NCBI RefSeq assembly: GCF_001940565.1
Contig: NZ_LTDM01000002.1
Span: 31,297-95,296 of the forward strand
Origin: Tissierella creatinophila DSM 6911
GTDB lineage: Bacteria > Bacillota > Clostridia > Tissierellales > Tissierellaceae
Reading direction: 5' to 3'
DNA: 64,000 nt
Shown here: piece after piece, positions 58,261 to 64,000 of the stretch
Numbering within the stretch: position 1 is the first letter of the stretch
Layout: each line of letters begins with the position of its first letter
The notes under the pieces: generated by a model
Told to the model about the DNA's origin: nothing
The model's input: the letters and a program-made list of their open reading frames with translations, nothing else
Databases searched by the model: none
Translations under genes and position numbers: made by a program

Positions 58261-58875
58261 TTATTTTATATCAAATTCTACTTGGTTTTTGTTTACTATA
58301 TCGTCTTCTATCTCTTTTTCTTTTAGAAAACATCTTCTGCAAAGAGGCTCATATTCTCTCGTAGCACCTATCACTACTCTTTCTTTAGTTCCTATCTTTC
58401 TATGACTTACCCATGCATCAGTACCACAGTTCACACATACTGCATGATGCTTATATAGATAGTCAGAAAGCGGCATAAGTTCTTTTACTATTTCAAAAGG
58501 TTCTCCTTCAAAATCCATATCAAGCCCTGCTATGATAACTGTTATATCATTGTTTAAAAATCCTTTAATAGACTTTACTATATCTTCTATCTTACCACCT
58601 AAAAACTGTACTTCATCTATTCCTATTACAGATGGTGTGTCATCTTCTACATATCTTACTATATCATCTACTGTATCTACAAGGATTGCCTGAAGGATTG
58701 TATTATCATGAGTTTTTATTTCGTTACTGTCGTATCTAGTATCAACCGTTGGCTTAAAAGCCAAGGTACTATAACCTGCTATTACAAATCTCTTCATATC
58801 TTTTTCTAGACTAGAAGTCTTTCCTGAGAACATTGACCCAGTATGTACTATAAGTTTTCCTTTATATTGATGCAT
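58261..58875 (-). CDS. tdk: Thymidine kinase
   Basis: 204 aa, type II kinase. P-loop GSMFSGKT at 13-20, Walker B-like IGIDEVQF, and the zinc knuckles VCVNCGTDAW and LCRRCFL. It salvages thymidine. RBS AAGGAGG, well placed. Monocistronic; converges with rodA and is divergent from the ABC gene at 59025. Confidence 0.96.
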   Translation of the reverse strand: MHQYKGKLIVHTGSMFSGKTSSLEKDMKRFVIAGYSTLAFKPTVDTRYDSNEIKTHDNTILQAILVDTVDDIVRYVEDDTPSVIGIDEVQFLGGKIEDIVKSIKGFLNNDITVIIAGLDMDFEGEPFEIVKELMPLSDYLYKHHAVCVNCGTDAWVSHRKIGTKERVVIGATREYEPLCRRCFLKEKEIEDDIVNKNQVEFDIK

Positions 58876-59024
58876 TAAATTTCCTCCTTAGTGATCATTC
58901 TTGTTGTATTATATCATTATTTTTGATGTTTTTGCATTTATATAAATAAATTTTAATTTCACCGATTCTTTTTTTGAGAATACTATATATAGTATATTCA
59001 AGCTTTATGTAGGGAGGCGAAAAA

Positions 59025-59801
59025 ATGGAAAGAAAAAAAATTGGTGAAATAAGAGATTTAAGTGTAAATTATCATTCTTTAGAAGGTGAAACTTTAGCTT
59101 TAAAAAACATAAATTTCGATATCTATGAGAATGAAATAATAGGAATTGTAGGGCCTAGTGGCTGCGGAAAATCTACACTTCTTTCGCTTATTTCAGGGCT
59201 TATAAAGCCAACAACAGGTCACGTTTTGATAAACAATAGGCTAGTAGATAAACCATTGAAAAATGTGGGGTATATGTTTCAAAATGATCAACTCTTTCAC
59301 TGGAGAAATATACTTAGAAATGTAACTATAGGACTTGAAATACAAGAGAAATTAAACGAAGATACTAAAGCACAAGCTAAAGAGATGCTAGAGTCCTATG
59401 GGCTTGGAGATTTTATAGAATCTTTTCCATCTCAGTTATCTGGTGGTATGAGACAAAGGGTGGCTCTTATTAGAACTCTTATCTTAAACCCCGACATACT
59501 CCTTTTAGATGAACCTTTTTCTGCTCTTGATTATCAAACACGTCTTACTATAGCAGATGAAATAGGTGTTATACTCAAAAAAGAACAAAAGACTGCTCTA
59601 ATGGTTACTCATGATATCGCCGAAGCAATTAGTATGTGTGACAGGATAATTATCTTAACCCATAGGCCGGGAACTATTAAAGAGATTGTAGATGTAAGTT
59701 TAAGCTGTGAAGGTGAAAAAACTCCTTTAAAGACTAGAGAATCTCAGGAATTTAGGCATTACTTTAATAAGATATGGAAGGAGCTGGATGTACATGTCTA
59801 A
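59025..59801 (+). CDS. ABC transporter ATP-binding protein, SsuB/TauB type
   Basis: 258 aa. Walker A GPSGCGKST at 43-51, Q-loop YMFQNDQLFHW, signature LSGGMRQRV, Walker B ILLLDEPFSALD, and the His-switch VTHDIAEA. Fits the nitrate/sulfonate/taurine (COG1116) importers. The next gene is a frameshifted permease, and there is no solute-binding gene nearby, so the system is probably broken. It overlaps the permease start by 8-14 nt. Confidence 0.93.
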   Translation: MERKKIGEIRDLSVNYHSLEGETLALKNINFDIYENEIIGIVGPSGCGKSTLLSLISGLIKPTTGHVLINNRLVDKPLKNVGYMFQNDQLFHWRNILRNVTIGLEIQEKLNEDTKAQAKEMLESYGLGDFIESFPSQLSGGMRQRVALIRTLILNPDILLLDEPFSALDYQTRLTIADEIGVILKKEQKTALMVTHDIAEAISMCDRIIILTHRPGTIKEIVDVSLSCEGEKTPLKTRESQEFRHYFNKIWKELDVHV

Positions 59802-60601
59802 AAAATCTATTTCTAAAGAACACGAGCAGTTTTTATTAAAAGTAAAAAGAGAAAAAAGAAATATCTTATTAACACAGATTGGTGTATTTGTTTTAGGGCT
59901 CCTAATATGGGAAGTCTCTGCAAGATTTAAACTAATAGATACGTTTTTAACTAGTAGCCCATCGGCTATTTTAAAACTTATCGTAGAGTACACACTAAGA
60001 GGAAGACTTTTTCATCATATAACTGTATCGGTTTTAGAAACAATAGCAGGTTTTACAATAGGTACACTTCTGGGAATGGTTATTGCTATAGGGCTTTGGT
60101 GGTCAGACTTTTGGTCTAGAGTATTAGACCCCTATTTAGTAGTATTAAATAGTCTTCCAAAGACAGCACTAGCCCCTATAATAATAATCTGGGTAGGAGC
60201 AGGATATTCAGGTATCATTAGTAACTGCCATTTCTATTTCTATAGTAGTTACCATAATGAATATGCATTCAAGCTTTAGATCTGTAGATAAGGACAAAGA
60301 AAAACTATTAATTACTTTTGGGGCAAAGAAACTTCAGATATTAAGTAAGCTTATATTACCATCTTCTATACCAGATCTTATAAGTACATTTAAGATCAAT
60401 ATTGGGCTTTCATGGGTAGGAGTTATAGTTGGAGAGTTTTTAGTTTCAAAAGCTGGTATTGGATATTTGATAGTATATGGTAGTCAAGTATTTAGACTTG
60501 ATATAGTGATGATGGGAGTTGTAATCTTAGCTATAATTTCAGCCTTTATGTACAAAGTAATATCAATGGCTGAAGTAAAGTTTAATAAATGGATAAAATA
60601 A
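59788..60601 (+). pseudogene. Frameshifted ABC permease, SsuC/TauC type
   Basis: Two frames together encode one ~270-aa permease with about six membrane segments. Frame 1 runs to 60279; after codon ATT at 60217-60219, one extra base (near A60220) shifts it. Frame 2 then continues GTA-ACT-GCC as VTAISISIVVTIMNM, through the EAA loop (FGAKKLQILSKLILPSSIPDLI) to the stop at 60601. Start is ATG 59788 or 59794. The break is a single-nucleotide insertion (or a sequencing error). No binding protein is nearby. Confidence 0.88.
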
Positions 60602-60602
60602 T

Positions 60603-60624
60603 AAGAAGCTCAATTGAGCTTCTT
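60603..60624 (+). terminator. Terminator of the ABC gene pair
   Basis: 11-bp perfect palindrome arms (AAGAAGCTCAA/TTGAGCTTCTT) immediately after the permease stop codon, then TGTTGTTTT. Confidence 0.85.
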
Positions 60625-60967
60625 GTTGTTTTATCTGATAATTAATCCAAAGTGGTAGAAACAGCATTTAAAAACGCGGATAATGATTTCGTAGGTGATT
60701 AATTTATATTGAGTTTTTTCATGCCGTTTTAACAGTAATTTTACTGAATATTGTTGAGTCCCTATGCGAAAAAAATTTCATTATCACAAAAGACCTCTTA
60801 TGAAAGGTTTTTTTGGTTTAAGCTAATATCCTCACAAATATGTACTGAAAACATTTGCTTAATAATTTGAACCCTCTTCTATTTTTTTATAGAAGTTTAT
60901 TGTTTATTATGTTAACATTAACTTGATAGTTACAAAGCTCCAATAATAAAATTAAGGATGTGATTTT
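60625..60967. other. Intergenic stretch without an intact gene
   Basis: About 340 bp. A 16-codon open tail (VVETAFKNADNDFVGD) at 60652-60702 may be a gene relic, too short to name. A hairpin at 60779-60820 (AAAAGACCT/AGGTTTTT) looks like a weak plus-strand terminator. AAGGATGTGA at 60954-60963 is the ribosome site for the next ORF. Nothing else supported. Confidence 0.4.
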
Positions 60968-61375
60968 ATTAAAAAAACTATGGTTAATTTAATAAAAATT
61001 ATTATAATATCTTTGATAACAGTATTAATTTATTCAACCATAATAAACAGACCATCAACTTATGATGCTTATGGTGTTTTTCAATCAGAATTAAATAAAT
61101 CAGAAAATTTTTATACATTTAATTTTAAAAAAGACAACAAACTTAGCATTATAATAAATATTAATACAGATGGTATAGAAAAGAATATTAATACAGATCG
61201 TATAGAAGAAAAAATTCAAGGGGAATATAAATATTTATCAAACAAAACATATTTAATAACAACAACTGAAAACACATTTCTCATAACAATTCAAAATGGT
61301 AAGTTTTTCTATGTAAACGATAAAAATCAAGTTATAGAGTTAAATAAGAGATTAGATGTACCTTTTATAGAATAA
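60968..61375 (+). CDS. Small membrane-anchored hypothetical protein
   Basis: 131 aa from ATG 60980, or 135 aa if an ATT at 60968 is used. The ATT (I-K-K-T-M) lies near AAGGATGTGA at the right distance, whereas the ATG is about 20 nt away. One N-terminal membrane segment (LIKIIIISLITVLIYSTI) and then a beta-rich exterior part. A 27-nt tandem duplication at 61157-61210 gives two copies of NINTDxIEx. No family recognised. It lies in a decayed accessory area. Confidence 0.55.
   Translation: MKKTMVNLIKIIIISLITVLIYSTIINRPSTYDAYGVFQSELNKSENFYTFNFKKDNKLSIIININTDGIEKNINTDRIEEKIQGEYKYLSNKTYLITTTENTFLITIQNGKFFYVNDKNQVIELNKRLDVPFIE
61157..61210 (+). repeat. 27-nt tandem duplication inside the small membrane ORF
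   Basis: Unit 1 at 61157-61183 and unit 2 at 61184-61210 differ at three or so bases. Frame is kept. Confidence 0.85.
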
Positions 61376-61509
61376 TAAATTAGCAAATCCGAAACTGAGA
61401 TCCAATATTACGTAAAAGGAAAATGCGACAACTATCGTAACACATAGGGATATTTAAGATGATTTTACTGAACTACATTGATAATGTAAATGATTATATT
61501 GTATAAGTC

Positions 61510-61866
61510 CTATCTTTCCCTTCTAAAGTCAAATTTTTCATTAGGTAAGTTTAATTCTATACCATTGATTACTACCTTATTGTCATTAATCCAACTAATA
61601 ACTACTTCATCCTCATCATAATTCCAATAAATATTTTTTGCATTTCTTTCAATAGTATTAAAATTCAATTCACCTCTTATTCCATATGAAGTAGTAGCTC
61701 CCCCATTGACAAGGTAGAATTTAATTGTGTATATACCATTAGGTGAACGTTCTTCAGAAATTAATGAGCCAATAGGTAACCTATTCATATCAAAAAAATT
61801 TGAATACACTACATAACCCAATAATATTATTATAAGCACGACTATAGTGATAAATGTTTTTTTCAA
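61510..61866 (-). CDS. DUF5412 family protein
   Basis: 118 aa. One N-terminal membrane segment (FITIVVLIIILLGYVVY) then a short strand-rich domain with SPNGIYTIKFYLVNGGATTSYGIRGEL and NIYWNYDEDEVVISWINDN, typical of DUF5412. Probably anchored and facing out. Function unknown. It lies downstream of the truncated HAAS-like fragment on the same strand; GGGAGAGATG precedes the ATG. Confidence 0.8.
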   Translation of the reverse strand: MKKTFITIVVLIIILLGYVVYSNFFDMNRLPIGSLISEERSPNGIYTIKFYLVNGGATTSYGIRGELNFNTIERNAKNIYWNYDEDEVVISWINDNKVVINGIELNLPNEKFDFRRER

Positions 61867-61922
61867 ATCACATCTCTCCCTGTTTATCTTCTAAGAAAAT
61901 GATTTCAATTGAAATACTTTTT

Positions 61923-62132
61923 TTAATAGGCTACTAAAACAAACATAAAATTTTCTTCCTGTGTCCAATTAGGAAATAACCAAACCATTATAATTCCTAT
62001 TGCCCAAATTAATATGGTTAAAAGAATAGTTAACCAATTAGGTATTGAAGGTCTTTTTTTTGCATCTCTGTGATGAGCAAAGATTTCTTCTGCAATCTTT
62101 TTTGGTTCTCCGCGTTTATCTAAGATTTCCAA
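61923..62132 (-). pseudogene. C-terminal fragment of a HAAS-domain-like membrane protein, fused to IS66 remnant
   Basis: 69-codon open frame. The start (EILDKRGEPKKIAEEIFAHH) looks like the end of a HAAS/DUF1700-type helical domain (LGxPKxIAxEI), and it ends with two membrane segments (LTILLTILIWAIGIIMVWLF and FMFVLVAY). The N-terminal part is missing because the IS66 transposase relic begins at once upstream (about 62131). It is therefore a gene cut by an IS-linked deletion. Confidence 0.6.
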
Positions 62133-63195
62133 AGTAGTGTTGCTTCAGGACTTTTCATGTCCTTAGGAAGAGCATCAGTAAAGTATCTTCTTACATGTGC
62201 CCAGCATAAACAATGATGGATATCTTTTACTTTACCATAACCTGAAAATCTATCTGTGTGGAGATATCCTTTAAATGCTTTGAAGAATTCTTTGGCATTA
62301 TCTCCTGATCTACCAGGTGCATATTTAAATATTCTTATTCCATGTTTAGAATTGGTTGAAGTAGAGTAACCCACATATATGATTGTGTGGTATTTTTCTT
62401 ATCTTCTTCGTTAAATACTTGAACTGGAGTCTCATCAGCATGTAAGTATTTGTCTTTTAATAGTTCTTCCCGTAGTTTTTCTACTACAGGAACTAACCAT
62501 TCTTCTGATGTTTTTATGATCCAATTAGATAGGGTTCCTCTATTTAGTGAAAACCCCATCTGCTTCCAATCCTTTTCTTGACGGTATAGCGGTACTGACT
62601 GTACAAACTTTTGATACATTGTCCATGCTACACTTGAAGCAGTAGCATAGGAATGCTGAAGTACAGGCTCTGGTGTATATGGATTGAATATCCCAGGTCT
62701 ACCTTCTTTTTTACATGTTCTGCATTCATATGTTTCTTGATATATATTAACTACAGATATTCCTGCTGGTATGTATTTAATCTCTGATCTTATGAATTTA
62801 TTACCTACTATCGAAAGTCTATTTCCATCTATTGGACATACTTGCTGGCTAACTTCTAATTTAAATATTTGATCTTGGCTAGGTAAGTTTTTAAATAGCT
62901 CTTTTCTATTGTATCCTTTTCTAGTCTTTTTAATTGGTTCTTCAAAGGGAACAGGTTCTAGAATAGATAAATCCATTTCTTTTTCAGCCTCATTAAATAG
63001 ACCTAAGCTTATGTCACTAATTATTAGCTGACCATCTATGGCAGAGGTTTTTTCTGTTTTTCTACCATAGAGTTTTTTAATGAGATAATCCATATTCTCA
63101 TTAACCTTCTTTAACTCTTCTCTAAGCCCTTCTATGGTTTTATTCTGAGATTCAATTATATCTTGAAGTGTCTTTATTAAAGAGTTTTCATTCAT
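62120..63195 (-). pseudogene. IS66 family transposase TnpC, frameshifted and C-terminally truncated
   Basis: Frame 1 (62335-63195, 286 aa) has the coiled-coil N-terminus (IIESQNKTIEGLREELKKVNENM), a zinc-finger-like segment (CRTCKKEGRPG), and the first catalytic Asp in HADETPVQV. Near 62369 a one-base loss changes frame: YMWV should be followed by YSTSTNSKHGIRIF. Frame 2 then has the second Asp in LHTDRFSGYG and CWAHVRRYF, ending after KSPEATL at about 62133. The C-terminal Glu domain is gone. The element cannot move by itself. Confidence 0.9.
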
Positions 63196-63305
63196 TGAAA
63201 TTTAGCCTCTCTTGTATGTTTTCTTTAAATATATTATATCATTTCTAGGTGTTCAAAACAACAACAAAATGCTTGAAACTATTTATTCTTAGCAGTTTCA
63301 AGCAT

Positions 63306-63662
63306 CTATATTACCATTTTATTATCTACCTTTTGAATTGTCTTTTTCTGATCAATAGTGAGTCCTTCTATCAACCATCTATATTGCTGTGGACTAATTT
63401 CTCTAACATCTTCTGTGGTTCTTGGCCACTGAAACACTCCTCCCTCTAGACGTTTGTATAAAAGAAGGAAAACATCACCCTCCCAAAGTATTGCTTTCAT
63501 TCTATCTCTTTTCCCTCCACAAAAAAGAAATAGTGCATTTTCAAATGGATTTAGATTGAAATTCTGAGATACTATTGCCGAAAGACCATCTAGGGACTTG
63601 CGCATATCAGTCTTACCACAGGCAATGTATATTCGCATGTCATCAGGAAGTCCTATTCTCAT
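63306..63662 (-). CDS. IS66 family accessory protein TnpB (Orf2)
   Basis: 118 aa, full-length IS66 Orf2. Conserved: MRIYIACGKTDMRKSLDGLSAIV, then FLFCGGKRDRMKAILWEGDVFLLLYKRLE and QYRWLIEGL. Its ATG overlaps the tnpA TGA (ATGA), the usual coupling. Role in transposition is needed but not chemically defined. Being intact but with damaged partners, it is a relic. Confidence 0.93.
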   Translation of the reverse strand: MRIGLPDDMRIYIACGKTDMRKSLDGLSAIVSQNFNLNPFENALFLFCGGKRDRMKAILWEGDVFLLLYKRLEGGVFQWPRTTEDVREISPQQYRWLIEGLTIDQKKTIQKVDNKMVI

Positions 63663-63739
63663 AGCCTACCCATTAGATTAAGTACTATTCCTAACGTATT
63701 TGGATCTGCTCCATTTAAAATTTCAATTTCATTTCTATA
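63659..63739 (-). pseudogene. C-terminal remnant of IS66 TnpA (Orf1)
   Basis: 26 codons, YRNEIEILNGADPNTLGIVLNLMGRL then TGA, overlapping the tnpB ATG. The core EILNGADPxTL is the end of IS66 Orf1. A TAG just upstream (near 63740) breaks the frame; the rest of tnpA is lost. Confidence 0.75.
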
Positions 63740-64000
63740 CTATCACTATTTAATATATACTTATGTTTCATTTAATATGAATAAGATACATTCTTTTAGT
63801 GATAATAATATTTTTCTTATATATCTTAATTCTTACTCATTGTATACTGATAGAATCAAGGGAAGCATTCATACCGGAGTTTGTCAAGCAAGTTGTCGCA
63901 TTTAGTATAAAAAATATATTCCGTTGTTTCCGATTTGCCATTGATATGGAGCCTCTGCCTATATGGTTTTAGTACCTGAAGGCATGACTAATAAAGGTAC
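63740..64000. other. Right-end stretch with degraded sequence
   Basis: No intact gene. A segment at 63887-63950 (AGTTGTCGCATTT... TTTCCGATTTGCC) is similar, in inverted orientation, to 61390-61434, suggesting ends of an old mobile element. An open frame (CILIESREAFIPEFVKQVV) near 63840-63910 slightly resembles the start of IS3-type transposases, but it is too short to name. Confidence 0.35.

Noticed and set aside
60257..60601. 114-aa ORF as a separate second permease
   Set aside because: It is the frame-shifted second half of one permease; the sequence joins without gap at about 60220.
63955..64000. Start of a plus-strand gene (ATG-GTT-TTA-GTA)
   Set aside because: Too short at the window edge and no well-spaced ribosome site.

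Overview
This window is AT-rich DNA from an obligately anaerobic Firmicute of class Clostridia. The grouping is inferred from gene content. It carries a complete glycine reductase operon with two in-frame UGA (selenocysteine) codons, the [FeFe]-hydrogenase maturases HydE/G/F, a K+-dependent-type membrane pyrophosphatase, a T-box leader, a glycine riboswitch and tmRNA. Together these point to an amino-acid-fermenting (Stickland) organism, possibly near Tissierellales. No tRNA, rRNA or CRISPR array was seen.

Layout. 1-5.1 kb: partial HlyD-type adaptor, YihY, a YflT-like stress protein and an M16C peptidase. 5.1-10.1 kb: a minus-strand run with T-box-controlled threonine ammonia-lyase, a DUF1002 protein, a lipoprotein, isoaspartyl dipeptidase and a YkvA protein. 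10.2-16.2 kb: the hydrogenase maturation island (TM1266-type regulator, hydE, hydG, hydF), a PutP remnant and an RsmH paralogue, bracketed by two diverged copies of one hairpin-plus-gene-end repeat. 16.2-19 kb: a cytochrome b5-like lipoprotein with a membrane partner, and a MASE3-type/SpoIIE phosphatase. 19-24.2 kb: tmRNA, a membrane protein, SelO, smpB and rnr, which gathers the trans-translation machinery. 24.4-33.7 kb: hppA, secG and the cggR-gap-pgk-tpiA-gpmI-eno glycolytic operon with a candidate CggR operator. 33.8-40.4 kb: rpoN and a BMP/nucleoside-type ABC importer. 40.4-48.1 kb: a tandem glycine riboswitch, then trxB-trxA-grdE-grdA(Sec)-grdB(Sec)-grdC-grdD. 48.2-58.9 kb: housekeeping genes (Na/Pi transporter, trmL, HAD, VanW, nth, DUF503, kbl, queG, nfo, rodA, tdk). 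59-64 kb: a decaying accessory end with a frameshifted Ssu/Tau-type ABC permease, small membrane ORFs and a degraded IS66 element fused to a truncated gene.

How it fits together. The window joins amino-acid catabolism (threonine deamination, 2-amino-3-ketobutyrate cleavage to glycine, isoaspartyl peptide hydrolysis, glycine reduction to acetyl phosphate using thioredoxin) with glycolysis, hydrogenase maturation and PPi-driven ion pumping. The least explained items are the structured 160-bp element upstream of rodA (flanked by a 14-bp direct repeat), the repeat pair bracketing the hyd island, the cytochrome b5-like lipoprotein pair, and the rearranged IS66 junction. I found no clearly new multigene defence or biosynthetic system.
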